Assembly: GCA_905221605.1 (NCBI GenBank)
Contig: CAJNDS010002057.1
Location: forward strand, 10,087 to 74,086
DNA length: 64,000 bases
Source of the DNA: Symbiodinium natans
Taxonomy: Eukaryota > Sar > Dinophyceae > Suessiales > Symbiodiniaceae
Direction: 5' to 3'
Shown: positions 18,667 to 31,895 of the stretch, in pieces
How the letters are laid out: each line of letters opens with the position of its first letter
Numbering within the stretch: the stretch's first letter is position 1
The notes under the pieces: model-generated
What the model saw: only the letters and a program-made list of their open reading frames with translations
Databases searched by the model: none
What the model was told of the DNA's origin: nothing
Made by a program: the position numbers and the translations under genes

Positions 18667-19767
18667 ACAGACGCGTGCTATTACTTTCTTATATTTGTTC
18701 ACGCATTTAATACACTTTATTATGCTGTCAGAGAGTGAGTGATGCATTAAGAGAACGAAGTAATAATAAATCCCTGGAATTCCTTGCAAATTCATTTATT
18801 AAAGTTGTAGTGTTCTCTATTATTTTATTCGTTCGCTTTATTCATTTGTTCACGCACTTTATTCACTTTGTTCTTTATTATTCACTTCTTTCCATAGGTC
18901 TTGTGCTGCACCCTTCATTAATAGGACTTCTGGGGCGGTTTTTAATGAGAGATACAAGTGATGAATGAACGGTGAAGCCCCAGATATAGGATTGTTAAAG
19001 GTAAAACTACTGCCTCTTTAATATTGGTTTTCGCTGAGATTAGAGAAAGCATTAAGAGAAGCGAATGCACCATTATTATAATTAGGGCGTCTTTTGTATT
19101 CATTATATTATTTACGCGGTAATATAATTAAACGAAGTGTGCGTTCATAAAATATTATTATCGCGGGAATAATACAATTTAATAATAGAATGGGGGAAAA
19201 TGCGTTCATATCTTATTCTTGTCGCGTGAACGCAATAAAATATACTAAAAGACCCTACAAAATAATAATACAATTTAATATTAAATGTAAAGGGGAAAAT
19301 AATAAATAATAAATTGGGGGATTCATGCGTTCTCTTAATATAATAGGAAAGGCATGAATACTATGAGTGAAGGAGTTAACTTCGTGAAGATAATACTAAG
19401 TGAGTGAGCAATGTTGGGCGCTTCGTTCGCGCGCTTACTCGCTTTCCCTTATAATATAGTTCTCTTCACTGTAATTCTAATGGATTTATTATTAAAATAT
19501 TCCGGGCCATTAGTATTATTATTAAGGGGTTTATAAGGGGGCCACAAAGTACTATTAATATTGCCCCCTTATAATACTATAATTCTAATGTTTACTGGTG
19601 ATGGACGTGCTAGTAAATAGAACGCCCGTACACTTATAATAATAGGACTTTTGGTACGTCCAGCCCAGGCGGTAACTCTATTATTCATTTAGTTCGTATC
19701 CCGGGCTTATTTAGTATTTTATTATGTGCCCGGGGAATATTACATTAAAGGACCTATTCATGAAGGT
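18667..19767. repeat. Inverted copy of 3447-4543
   Basis: Reverse complement of the block next to the first cob unit, holding the plus-strand P-loop fragment and the same CCCGGGC and GGGGGCC hairpins. Confidence 0.85.
18888..19030 (+). rRNA. rnl: LSU rRNA fragment with P-loop, copy 2
   Basis: Plus-strand copy of 4180-4322. GACTTCTGGGGCGGTTTTTA at 18925-18944 is the P-loop match, and GAACGGTGAAGCCCCAGATA follows within 25 bases. Only a base or two differ between the copies. Confidence 0.6.
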
Positions 19768-19964
19768 GTTAATGGTGGATTTACCGTTCACCCGTGTCCT
19801 GTTAATGAATCCGTGGTCTGGTGTCCGCCCGGTAAATCTACTAAAAGGGCATATAATTTTATAATTAAAATGTAAGGAGCCCGTGACGCACGATTTTAAT
19901 TAATAAAATTTGCCCTTTTTCCCCGGGCTTTCTCTTATCTTATATTCGCCCGTGATGTATTACT
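19768..19964. repeat. Short block, inverted copy at about 52845-52995
   Basis: Contains a non-palindromic patch (TTCACCCGTGTCCTGTTAAT and on) and a hairpin whose arms flank GTAAGGAGCCCGTGACGCAC. Reverse complement in the region after the second cob unit. Unassigned. Confidence 0.7.
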
Positions 19965-21790
19965 AAAGAGTGAAGAGAATGAGCGCGTAATTTAATATAA
20001 AATGTAAGTTTACGCACGATTTAATATTAAATTTCATGCGCGATTGAACGAAACGAAGGAGTGAATAATATTGTTACGGGCCTAATAATATAATAGTACT
20101 GGCCCGTAGAATAAAAGAGTAAAAAGACACTAATAATTATATTGCAAGGGAGTTTACGGACGCGCGAATATAATTATAAAGGGGGTTTTTACGGGGCGCT
20201 CTTTGTATTCTCTTTTTATGCGCCCCTTAAACACTATTATCTTCTTTCAACTAATCTCAACAGATACAAGTGAATGAAATGAACGCGTGCTCTGTGAATT
20301 AGCGAAAGAAAGAAGATAATAGGGGAAAAAGGGGGTCATAAAGGAGAAGACGAAGAGAATACCAGAAATTGAGGCTTTCTTCACCTCTCATAGTATTACC
20401 TCGCGAAGCCCGTTCATCAGTCTCACCGTGTTCTCTTTTTATTAATGTATCCCGGGCCTTTATTCGCACGGTAAATGAATGTAATGAGTGCACGCGTGCG
20501 TAATGTAAGCCCGGGTGAATAAACTAATAAAACGTAGTGAATTTAATATTGTAATTACAAGGAGTGAAGCGAACGCTTGAATTACAATATTAAACGAACG
20601 AAGTCATGCACGCACGAATCGCGGGCTTATTTAGTACTTTGTTCGCCCGCATTATAAAGTAGTGTGCGTGCTTTTATGCGCCCGTAATGAGTGTTTTTAT
20701 TGGGGCGCACATTATGCCGCACGAAAGAAAGAAAGAACTGTGCGGCCACAACATTATTCTATTATTTACTCCTTTTCCTACTTCTGTTCTCTTCATAATA
20801 ATATTATTACAAGCGAAGCGCGTGAATAATATTATGTGAAGAGAAAAAGAAGAGAGAAAGGGCCTATATTAATATTACGAAGTGAAGCGTGCATTCTTTA
20901 CCTTCACTTCGTACTATTAATATAGGGGAAGTGAATGAATGAGTTTACGAAGTGAATTAACGTCCAGGATGCATCACGCGCACTCTCTTTATTTTATTGG
21001 CGCGTGTACGAACTTTATTCATTCACTCACTTCGTTCTAGTTCTCTTCACTTGGTTTTATAAGGAGTGAAAGGACGCATGAAAACCAAGCGAAGAAAGAA
21101 CGAACGTAGTGAATGAATATAGTGAGTGAGTGAGCGAAATGAAAGTAGTGAGTTAAGTGAACGCCCAAATACTACTATTGCGCCCTTAATTCTCTTCTTC
21201 TTGGGCGCATAAAAAGTATTATTAAGAGTGAAGAGAGTACATTTTAATAGGTTTGTAAGGGAGCGAAGCGTACGCACGAAACCTATTAAAAGTACGAACG
21301 AAACACACTAATTTCGCGGGCTCACTATAATTCTCTTCTCTTAATATGCCCGCGGAAAAATACTATTAATGCGCGAATATAATGAACGCACAAGGACCAG
21401 CTATTTACTAATAGAACACGGGCGTCACGTATATTTTATTACTAGCCCGTGTAATAATATTGTTTGCGCTTTTCTCATTTAATTCGTGCACAAGTTTACA
21501 ATTAAATTACAAGCGCAAACAAGATTATGAAAGTAAATAGCTGGTTTTGTTTCGTTCATGCAATTCACGCGCCAACTCGTTCATTTATTCACTTCGTTTA
21601 CTTGTAATTGCATTCGCTTCACGGTATTAAAGGAGTGAAGGAAAAGAATGCAATGGAAAGAAGTGAATAGGTGAACAAGGAGAAACTACTGTCTCAAAAG
21701 GTGGATTTCGGGGAGTCGCGAGGTTGGAGCCCGTAGTATTAAGATGTAGTGTTACCGCCCGGGCTCTTGACTCTGAAGCTCTATCTCTAG
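19965..21790. repeat. 1.8 kb block, inverted relative to 11018-12822
   Basis: Reverse complement of 11018-12822. Its left part is a direct copy of 16070-17047. Hairpin DNA with an unassigned GC-rich patch at about 21690-21760. No gene seen. Confidence 0.87.
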
Positions 21791-21999
21791 CTCTAACCAA
21801 TCAACCTCTATCTCTAGCTCCTGTTAACCCCTAGAAATCTACCCTAGAAACCGTACCATCATGAGTCTTTCTACGTGACAGGAACTCTCTTGACAAGGAA
21901 CCCACCCTCGGGACCCCAACCGCCTGTCTAACCTTGATCTAGGAGTTAGTACCTTATGAACGTACCAGCCCGGGAGTCTAGTTAGTATACTATAGGTGA
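21791..21999 (-). rRNA. rnl: Mosaic with LSU rRNA fragment (2060 region), copy 1
   Basis: On the minus strand (21843-21930) GTCACGTAGAAAGACTCATG followed by ATGGTACGG resembles LSU GACGGAAAGACCCCGTGAACC (E. coli ~2055-2075, exit-tunnel/macrolide site). The upstream GGGTCCCGAGGGTGGGTTCC part is also kept. Flanking bases are recombined short motifs. Truncated compared with 57520-57735. Confidence 0.5.
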
Positions 22000-23216
22000 A
22001 GAGAGTAATATTATTGTAATTACAAGGAAACTAACGTGACGCGTGAATTACAATAATATTATGAACGTAACAACCGGGGCTGGGATCCTAACTCCTAAAG
22101 ACCCCAACATGACGTAGAAAAACCCCTGTCATCAGTGATCACTTGTCCTTTAACCGTACACTCACCCTCACTCTGCGTTCTCTTCATGCGTTCACTTATT
22201 CACTCCGTTCATTCATTAAGTTCACGCATTAATATTATTACAAGTGAACGCAGAGAACGCGTGAATAATATTATAATGCGTGCACGAAATGAGAGAACGC
22301 GTGCACGAACTACAGCCCTTATCATGAGACTGTGGATTAACCGTGTAAACGAGAACTCCTATTAAAATATAAGGAAACAAGGGAGTGAAACGAGTGCGTG
22401 ACGCATGTTTTTAATTGGGGTTTTCGTACGGGCTAGTATATTTTAATGCAAAGCGTGCGTTTCTTACCTTTGCATTACAATATACGCCCGTGTTGACTGA
22501 CCGCTGAATCAAGAACAAGTGAACCATATGACCGCCCGGATGATGGGGTTTTTGGTACGTTCTCTCCCTTTCTATCAACCTTCGTTCACACGCCATTAAT
22601 ATTATTATAAGGAGTTTATGACGCATGAATAATATTAGAATGGCGCGTGAAAAGAAGGAGATTAAAGGGGAAGAGAGAACGCATTAAAATAATTAAATTC
22701 ACGCGGGTCTTTTCGCCCTTGTAATTTAATATTTTAATGGGTGAACGGGGCGGTTAGCGAACTAATGTCAAGAGACGGCGGTGTGGGGGCTTCAGGGTGT
22801 GGTTGACATGTGGTTCTTGGTGGTTCAGCGGTTGGTTTCATGGACAGAACTACACATAAGGTCTCAAAGGGGGGCGTTCTCACTGTGTTCATGAACTAGC
22901 CCGTACAATAAGGCTTGGGATTCACTCCGTTCATCTGTTTCCAAGCTTATTGTAACCGCTGCGTTCATTCACATCGTGCGTGCATTTGTAATACAATTCA
23001 TGCGTCCCTTGTCCTTATATTTGTATTAATGCACGAACGAAGTGAGAACGCGTACTGTAATTCTATTGCAAACTAGTGCGCGAATAGAATGAAAGTAGCG
23101 CACGAACGTAGTGAGAGAAGAGAATATACGGGCGAATAAAAGAATAAGTGACCGCCCGTAAAATACTATTATTACTGCGAATTAAGTTCATTCGCGAAAA
23201 AGGTAAAAGGAAACAG
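22000..23216. other. Mostly single-copy hairpin DNA
   Basis: No long repeat partner seen in the window. Contains hairpins (GTAATTACAAGG-type near 22015-22060; apex loop 23068-23082) and non-palindromic patches at about 22070-22150, 22495-22560 and 22740-22880, the last G-rich with GACGGCGGTGTGGGGGCTTC. These may be rRNA pieces but I could not place them. Confidence 0.6.
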
Positions 23217-23733
23217 CTAATTTAAGTGGCGAACCGTGTGCACGAAGTTAATACGCTTCTCTTCTTAATTCGTGCATACGTACACGCTCCTAAAATACGA
23301 CGTTCACTCACTAATTTCGCGCGTTCCTTGCAAATTAGTTCATTTCGCTCCCTCGTTCGCTTCTCTCTCTTCGTATTTAGTTAAGGGAACAAGGGGGCCG
23401 TATAAAAAGAACTAAAATGGCCCCCAAAATGCTGTACGCAAAAGGGCTTATAATAAGTATATTCATGCGCCCTTTTACTCACTTTATGCTTTCACCTCTG
23501 GATCTAGTATATAATCATTAGGGCGCTCACTATGTTCACTGTGTTCTCTTCGTTCATGCATTCGCTACGCTCGTTTATTCACTCCGTTCACACGTTCACT
23601 TCGTTCTCTTGTTATGTAATGAGTGAGCGGGCGAATATAGTAATTCTTAGTACGCCCGCATAATGCCGCACGTAAAAAGACTTATTTTGTGCGGCTCACA
23701 CGTTTCGTTCATATGTTCATTAAATTCATGCGT
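23217..23733. repeat. Direct repeat of 14927-15442
   Basis: The intact counterpart of the sequence right of the assembly gap. It starts immediately at AGCTAATTTAAG and is preceded here by single-copy sequence. Confidence 0.85.
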
Positions 23734-25620
23734 CACAGGTTCCTTATAATTTAGTATTTTTATAGGGCTTTTAGTGTTCGCGAGCTCACGATATTATATT
23801 ATGCTCGCGCACATATTAAGACTACTAAAAGAGCATACAATTTTATAATGAATTTGTAAGGAAAGAAAGAACGAAGTGAGAGAAAGACGCACGAAATTCA
23901 TTCTAAAATTTGCTCTTTTCCCCGGGCGTCTATTTCGTACATTCTTTTCGTACGCTTTTAATACGCCTGCCCGTACGGTAATATCATAATACTACTGAAA
24001 GAACGAAGTGATAGAGCGTTTTAATTACAAACGAAGTGAATGGAATGAACGTAGTGCGTGAATTAAATAAGCGAATGAACGAAGTGGGGGATTTTTTGGT
24101 ATCTTTTCATTCACTTATTTTCTTATTATCTCGGGCCCATTGAATTTACTATATTTTATGCCCGCGCTTACTATAATATAACCCGGGCGTTCACTTAATA
24201 TATTCGCCCGGACACAATATTATTAATAAGAGAACTAAATTATAATGAAGTGAGTGAGCTTGTGAATGAACGTACGCATGAATTTAGTGAACGCATGAAC
24301 TGAATTCGCGAGCTCTTCTTATTTTATGCTCGCGGGTACACTAAAACTATTATTACTGTCACGGGCGATATAATTACTAGCCCGTATAATAGAAAGAGTG
24401 TAGAGAACATTATTAATGCGGTTATAAGAGAAGAGAATGAAATGAATGTAACGCATGAACCGCATTAATAAAGTGAACGAAACCACGAAGAGAATGTAAT
24501 GAGCGCAGTAATAATATAATTGCAAGTTAACGCGCGAATTATATTATTAATGCGTGAATGAAGAGAACGAAGTCATGAACGCACAATTAACACGCCCGAA
24601 ACAAAAGAATTATATGGGCGTGAGAATAATAATAGTGTGCGTTCGTTTGTGCGGCTTTTTCTTTTCTTTTCTTATTGCCGCACGCATGATATTAATACGA
24701 AGAGAATAAGTGAATTAGAGAACGAAGTGAACGTAATGAACTCATGAACGAAGTACAGTAACAACAATATGATTAAGGGCTCCAAGTTCCAGGATGATAC
24801 GGTTGTTGTGGGGCGTTCACTTCGTTCACTTGAAATGCAAATTAACGAAGGAGTGAAGGGAGTGAGTGATCAATTGAACTAAGTAAGAACGAAACCAACC
24901 GCCGAAGCAGCCGAAGTACTATTCTCTTCACCTGGGCTCGTTTAACCTATAGAAACCCCCAAGAAAGATAGAATGCTTCTTGGATGATTTGTTCCTTGGA
25001 AGTCAATGGTCAATAATTCTTGGTTATAGACGGTTATCTGTTAAATCCTGTACTGCGTTCATACATTCATTACGTTTATTGCACTTACTACGCGCGTTTA
25101 TAAACTAATTCACTCATTCACTTCTATCGCGGGCTAATAAAGAAAGAGAAAAGTGTGCACGCGGAAAAAGCCCAAATTTAATTAATAAAATTCACGCTTC
25201 GTTTACTACGTTCACTTCATTGTAATTTTATTATTAAATTGTATGGTCTTTTAGTATATTATGCCGGGCAAATATTAATAGAAAATGCCCGGTTAATAGT
25301 AATAATATAGAGGGCCAATATAATATAAAGAGCGCCCGCACACTTCGTTCACGAGTTTACGCACTAAATTAATACGGTTCATGCGCTTATTTCATTCACT
25401 TATAACCGTATTAATTTACTTCGTTCACTCTGTTCACTTCGTTCCTATTAAATATACGGTTTCTGTCACCCGGTTAGTTCACTGGTGATTGGTACGTCCA
25501 AAAGGTACTAAAAGCCCAATATAATAATAAAATCGCGATCAAAGCGCGCGTTTCTTGCCTTTGTTCACGCCTTTAGTATTATATTAGATGGGCTTTTACA
25601 CGGTTAACCTGGCATGCGAT
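23734..25620. repeat. Block F with partial unit A (1.9 kb)
   Basis: Reverse complement found at about 33690-35640 and 43095-45040, and in part at 31896-33000. 23734-23940 equals 655-850. Includes an apex loop at 24522-24536 with 13-base arms, a GCGGC-stem hairpin near 24650-24685, and an unassigned patch at 24780-25070. No gene seen. Confidence 0.87.
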
Positions 25621-26620
25621 TCCAAGGGTGTGAACGTATGGGCGAATATAATACAAGCGCCCCTATAATATACTAATTTATAAACTAGTGCATGAAATTA
25701 GTATATTAATAGAGCGGCGCGTATATAATTCGCCCATGTGTTCACGCGTGTACGAAAAAGCCCAAATTTTATTATTAAATTCGTGCGTCTTTACACTTCG
25801 TTTCATTCCTTACAATTTAATATAAAATTATATGGTCTTTTTATCTTATTACCCCGGGCGTCTTTATTATATTATTATATGCCCGGGACATAATACTAAA
25901 TCCTCATATTATTCTCTTCATGCATCCCGCGGGCAATTTTACTATTTTATTATGAGCCCGCTATAAGAGAATAATAGTATTATAGCACGCGTGAAAAGAA
26001 CTTACTGCGTGCATAATTAGTGTACGGGCTAGTAATAAAGTAATAAGATGTGAACTAGCCCGTATGAATATTTTAATGGCGTTTTGTAATGAATGAAAAG
26101 GAAGCACGAAAACGCCCATTAAAATATTAACGCAGTGAGACAGGAGTTTGGAAGAGGAAATCATTTGTAACCGCTAGAAAGAACTGGGTGATGAATCCAA
26201 GGGTCTAGAACTGTGGGCAAAAGACCTAAATTTTATATTCAAAATGGAATGCGTGCGTCCTTGCGTCCTTACCATTACATTTAATATTAAAATTAAGGGC
26301 TTTTGGGAAGGTTAACCAGATATAATACTAAGGGCTCAATGGTCATGATTCCAAGGTGTTACACGGTTATAGCTGGAGAACCTGATGTTGGTACTTCGTT
26401 CGTACGTGCTTACAATAATATTATTGCGCGCTCTCATATTTTTATTGTAATCACTTCTCTCTACGTAATAATAGTACGGGCCAGTGAATAAAAGTACTAT
26501 TTGGCCCGTTAAAATACTTCGTTCATATAATATTAGGGGGTTTTCCGGGCTGTTGGACCACACATTCAGTTCTTACCGGCGGTCTTCCTATTAAAAGACG
26601 TGAGCATGCGAACGAAGTTA
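25621..26620. repeat. Block G, forward copy (1.0 kb)
   Basis: Reverse complement at 48300-49320; 25630-26210 is repeated directly at 62230-62830, and its first 110 bases at 57735-57845. Contains a compound hairpin (apex loop 25680-25694 within TAATATACTAATTT arms, enclosed by GGGCGAAT/ATTCGCCC). Short non-palindromic patches at about 26335-26400 and 26540-26590 are unassigned. Confidence 0.85.
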
Positions 26621-26940
26621 GTTCGCGAATTAAAAGAGTTGTGTGCGTGCTTTTATGCGCCCGTAATGAGTGTTTTTATTGGGGCGCACATTATGCCGCA
26701 CGGAAGAAAGAAAAGAACTGTGCGGCCACAACATTATTCTATTATTTACTCCTTTTCCTACTTCTGTTCTCTTCATAATAATATTATTACAAGCGAAGCG
26801 CGTGAATAATATTATTTGAAGAGAAAAAGAAGAGAGAAAAGGGCCTATATTAATATTACGAAGTGAAGCGTGCATTCTTTACCTTCACTTCGTACTATTA
26901 ATATAGGGGCTATAAGTGAATAAGTGAACGAAGTAAACGC
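26621..26940. repeat. Partial copy of the 16.6-17.0 kb block
   Basis: Matches 16780-17080 directly and 48020-48300 in reverse. Hairpins only. Confidence 0.83.
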
Positions 26941-26944
26941 ATTC

Positions 26945-27070
26945 ACGGACGGATTCCAGGGTCTAGGAGTGTAGGTCTGGACCTTGGAACCGCTGGGCAG
27001 TAAGGTGTGCATGAGATTGATGGTGTACGAAAGGAAAAGTCAAGGTTAACGCTCTCTCCCTGTCACCCTA
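26945..27070 (+). rRNA. rnl: LSU rRNA fragment with sarcin-ricin loop, copy 2
   Basis: TGGTGTACGAAAGGAAAAGT at 27021-27040 as in copy 1. The upstream part differs from copy 1 by substitutions and small indels (around 26960-27010), so the loop itself is better kept than its flank. Confidence 0.62.
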
Positions 27071-27558
27071 ACATCGTCTCCTAGTATTAAATAACTGCTA
27101 TTCTCTAGTACAGCATATTGAGTCTAACCGTTAAATCTGCCTGGTAAACCTTTAGGACATAGGACTTTTACCCCCGGGCCAATATTATAATAAGTACGCC
27201 CGGGATGCTAGGAAAGGTACGAAGAGAATAATTCATTGCATTTACAAGCGAATAAAAGGAGCGCGTGAAATGCAATGAAATTATGAACGAAGAAAAGGAA
27301 AATATAATGTGCGCCCTTTTACTCTTTTACTGGGCGCTACAATATTATTATTCTGCGGGCTCACTACTTTCTTTCTTATAGCCCGCACGTATTAATATTA
27401 CGAAGTGAATAAAATGAGCGTAATTTTGCAAGAAACGAAAGAGCCGCGCGAAAATAAGCGAAATTATGAACGTAGTGAACGACATGAACTTTAATTATAA
27501 TATTACGCTCATTTTAATAGTATTGTGTTTATTATCTTCTTGTCGCACGAATACTATT
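27071..27558. other. Hairpin spacer, mostly single copy
   Basis: Starts with a recombined mosaic, then CCCGGGC-, GGGCGC- and GCGGGC-stem hairpins; 27205-27360 is shared inverted with 15490-15650. No gene seen. Confidence 0.65.
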
Positions 27559-29945
27559 AAAAGGGGCGAACGAAACGACACATGAAAACCAAGAACTGAA
27601 CCACAAATGCCCCTTTCATGCACCCTTAGGACTTATTATTAAATCCCTTAGAATCCCCCTTTCTTGGTGTCCTCTTTCTCCTTCATTTCCAGGTCATTAA
27701 GGGAGCGATTAACCGGACAGACGAACCACCCCTATCATAATACTACTGCCGCTCCCTTCATGACATTGAGATCTCCAAGTCTAGGATTCATTCACTCTGT
27801 TCCCGTGAAGATAATAATAAAGACGCACGAAGATAAATAGAATTCATTGCAATTAAAATATAAGTGAAGCCCTTATTGTTATCTTCATTCCTTATAAAAT
27901 ACTATTAAGGGGGCATAATAAGAAAGATAGAGAGCCCCCTTAATAAATATACTAATAATGCTCTCTTAATAATAGTACTTTTAAGTGAACATATGAAGCA
28001 TATTATTACTATAATACTAAATCCTGTTAATAAATAATAGAATAATACCGTACGAATATAATGTACGTACGTAGTGTATGAACGGTTAATATTAATACGA
28101 AGTGAGCACAATTAATGAAGTTATAAGTGAGCCTGCGATCGCATGAACTTTATTAATTAGTGAACGAAGTATGAAGAGAACAAAGTAAAAGACAAGAAAT
28201 TTGCAATAAAAATATTGTGCTCTCTTTTTCTTTCTCCTTTTTCTCCGTTCGTGCATGCGCTTACAATAAGTATATTCGTGCGCTTATTGCACTCTCTTTA
28301 TAATTATACGAAGTGAGTACATGAATTCACTTACTCCTTTCATTCTATTATCTTCTTATTTCGTTTACAAATGAATTGAATAAGTGAATAAGGGGGCTTT
28401 TACACTATATTTATTATAGCCCCCATTATAATATACTAATAAGGGTTTTTGATAATAAAAAGTTCTCGTTTTCATGCGTCATGCATTCATTATATTATCA
28501 CCGCGGAAACAAGGGAGCGATGTGAGAACGCATGACGCATTAATAAAATACGGGCGTTCTTATAATTAATGCAGCTCACGCCCTCTTTCTCACAGCCTAA
28601 TTCGTTCACACCTTCATGATTTTAATATTGGATTTCAAGAAAGTGCACGAATAATATGAATTTAATGCACGATTGAGCGTAGTGAAAGCCAATATACTAA
28701 AAGGGCTTTTATCTAGTTCATTTCATTGCGTTCATGCGGCTTTACCATTCACTCCGTTCACGCGTGCATTGCATTCACTACATTCATATCATCCCGGGCG
28801 TACTCATTAATTATATTGCCCGGGCGGTAAGAATATTATTATAGTATTACGCGCCCTTATTATTATTTAGTGGGCGCACTCATGATATTCATTCATAGTG
28901 TTACCATTAGGAATAGTACTATCTTCATCCTATAGTTCACTGACTCTCTTTATTATATTACTACGAAGTGAACTAATGAGTGAATTTATAAGGAGTGAAC
29001 TTGTGAATGACGAATGAAATTCGCGAAATTATGAACGAAGAAAAGGAAAAGAATTTATTACGTACTAAAAGGCCCTTTCCTAATGTCTTGGTCTTGTTTC
29101 ACGTTCTCCTTTACATCCATCCCGTGTTCCCTTTAGGATTAGTATTAAATCACCAGACAAAGGAGAATTTACTATGAGTGAAGAGAGCAATAATAATTTA
29201 ATGGGCAATGAGTGAACGAAGCGCGCCATTATAATTATTATGTGAACGTAACACTCTTTTTATTATAGACCCCGGGCTTATTTATTATAGGTTTGCCCGG
29301 GCATTATATTATTAGTGAAAGAACGTAGTGTATTATAATTGAATTGTAAGGAACGAAGTGACGCACGAATTCAATTAAAATGCAAGGAATTTTACTGCGG
29401 GCACAATATAATTCACTAATACGCCCGCATGATAATAAAGGAGTTTAGTGTTCACGGGCCTATATTTTACTATTAATAACTAGCCCGTGAATATAATAGT
29501 AAGTGAACAAGTAAGCGCGCGAGTGAAACGAACAAGCGAACGCAGTGCACGCATGAACGAAGTAAAGTAAACGAGAGAACAATAATATAATAATAAGGGC
29601 TTATAATATAATAATTACAAGGCACGCGTGAATTATTATATTATAACTAGCCCGTATTAAATGAATGCATTTGTAATATAAATTAGTGCACAAATGCGTG
29701 AATTTAATGAACGAAGTGGGCGCTTTCTTCTCTTTCTTATTTTGTAGCGCCCGTACAATATTCATACTAATTTCTCCTTTTTCTTCTCTTCGTTCACTGC
29801 GGTGCGTGCGTCGTTCACAAGTTCACTTCTTACCACCTTCATTCACTAGTTGTAATATTATTAAAGGTGGTAAAGGGGCTAATTTAGTATATTTATTAAG
29901 AGCCCCTTTAACACACTACTTTCCTCGCTTGTTCATTCTCTTCAC
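27559..29945. repeat. Block H (2.4 kb), direct copy at 36392-38757
   Basis: Near-identical to 36392-38757. Contains a possible SSU fragment (27690-27782), an unassigned patch at 29080-29175, and many hairpins, including GGGGGC stem at about 27907-27940 and CCCGGGC stems near 28793-28826 and 29272-29302. No coding signal. Confidence 0.88.
27690..27782 (-). rRNA. Possible SSU rRNA fragment (350 region), copy 1
   Basis: Minus strand GGGAGCGGCAGTAGTATTAT then GATAGGGG resembles SSU GGGAGGCAGCAGTGGGGAATATTGGACAATGGG (E. coli ~345-380). Limited match; non-palindromic context and conservation in copy 36509-36601 support a structural RNA. Confidence 0.35.
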
Positions 29946-31895
29946 TCATTCACTCCATTTCGTGCTTACATTCACTACGTTCATTTCATTACAAATTACG
30001 TTCATTCGCTAATTATTATAAGACTTTTGGAGAGGAAATCATATGTTCACGGGCGAAAAGAAGCGCACGCGTGCATTACGTTCGTACACTCACTTCATTT
30101 ACCGTACGTATTATTCGCCCGTGTATTAATGCATGTGTCTTACGTTCATAAGGGAGTTACAGTACTAGCGGGTTTCGTTCATGTGCTCACTGCGTTCATT
30201 CATTCGCAGGCTCATTCATTCTCTTATTCACACACTCTCTTCACTTATAATAATACGGCCGTGTGCATGAACGAAGCAAAAGAACGAACACGCGTTCACT
30301 TCGTTTCCTTGTTTCGTATTTCTTTCACTTCGTTCGCATATTATTTTCTCTTTTACGCGGGCCTAACAAAAAGACGCACGCGTGCACTGCGTTTACCGTA
30401 CGAATAAAAGCCCGCGTATTAACTGCCCGGGAGACTGCTGATGGGCGAGATAGGGGTTTTTCTACGGGCTAGTTCATATCTTCACGACAAAGAGCCCGTC
30501 CCACCCTCGGTCAATCATAAAATTCATATCATCCTGGTTTCGTTCACTTAAAGCCCCATTATTACTAATATGCACGCGTCATAAATTCCTTGTCATATTA
30601 TTATAAGGGGGCTTTAATGTTCTCTTCACCTTTAATAATAATTCCTAGTTCATAGAAGTCCTGTCAAGATAGGCGTTCACTGGTGGTTACACTCATAATA
30701 AGACGTCTTTTGTGCATGAAATTCGCTTCTCTTTCATTCTCTGGACACAATATTAATAGAATGTCCTAAAGGCCCAATTGTGCATTAAAGTCGTTCATTC
30801 CTTTCACTTCGTAATAATAATTATGAAAGGAACGAAGTGAGAGAAGAATAATAGAATTCCTGCGGCCCACAATATTATTATAATGGCCGCTATAATTATT
30901 ATGATAATAAGACCCTGGAAAATAGTGCGTTTTTGGGCGAATGAAATGCAATTATTATTGTTCTCACGTAGTGCCAGCTATAATTTAATAGGAAATGCAA
31001 TGAACACGTGCACGCTGGATTATAAAGAGAAGCGAATATACGAACGAAATTCAATAATTCTTTGTCTTTTCACTCATTTAATATTATTGCCGCACGCATT
31101 ATTAACACTATTATTGTGCTGGAACTAGACCGCTCATTTCATTAGTCTTTTTCCTCGTTTCGTTCTCACATTCATTCATAAGTTAACCCGTGGGCAAAAG
31201 ACTTAATGGATGGTCTGGGTGAATGACAGTGCGTTCATTGTGCGTTCTTAGTGTTCACTTTACGTTAAGAGACGAACAGCGTGAGGAGAATGCACAAGAT
31301 TCAAGGGCCTTTACTATTATATTCAGTTCGTCCATGAAGAGAGCTCATTTCATTCATATTTTACGCGCTTTTAGTAAATTATAAGGTAGCACGCGTCTGT
31401 AAACGACTTTATAATGTATTTCGTGCGTAGAAGCGTGAATAAAATAATAAAATGCGTGATGAATAGAATTACAAGAAACTAAAAGGGGAAAATAAGGGCC
31501 TTTTTACTACCTTCGTTCTTATTTCGCTAATTCGCTTATAAATTTAATGACAGGGGAAAATAGGGTCTTCTTTTATTATGGACTTCTTACTATCTTCGTT
31601 CAATCGTTCAGTGAATTCATGCTTTCGTTCACTTCGTTCTCTACATTATAATTCACTTCTCTCACTCCTTTCATAATATAATTTATTGGGCGTTTCGTGC
31701 ATTCTTTACAAACGCCCAAACATTATATTAAAGGAGTGAAGTGAAATACAAGAAATCCAGGGTCAACCAGTAGATTCGTCCGGTCATGAGGCTAATGATT
31801 CACGCACCCTTGGGATAGAACTACGAAGTGAACACATTATTCGTGCGTTTATAAAGAGCGTAGTGATGCATGAAACGCACTAATAATGTATGAAC
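29946..31895. repeat. Block D, third copy
   Basis: Forward with 12826-14826 and 40722-42650, inverted to 7230-9180. The right edge switches to block F sequence within the shared GAACGAAGTGAACG motif. Possible LSU 2300-region patch at 31752-31822. Confidence 0.88.

Noticed and set aside
18735-18968. 77-codon frame, also on minus at 4241-4474
   Set aside because: It overlaps the P-loop LSU rRNA match and hairpin arms; no homology recognised.
25000-25075. GGATTTAACAGATAACC on minus as the LSU 2450 loop
   Set aside because: A far better match in order and spacing exists at 58900-59020, so the partial resemblance was dropped.
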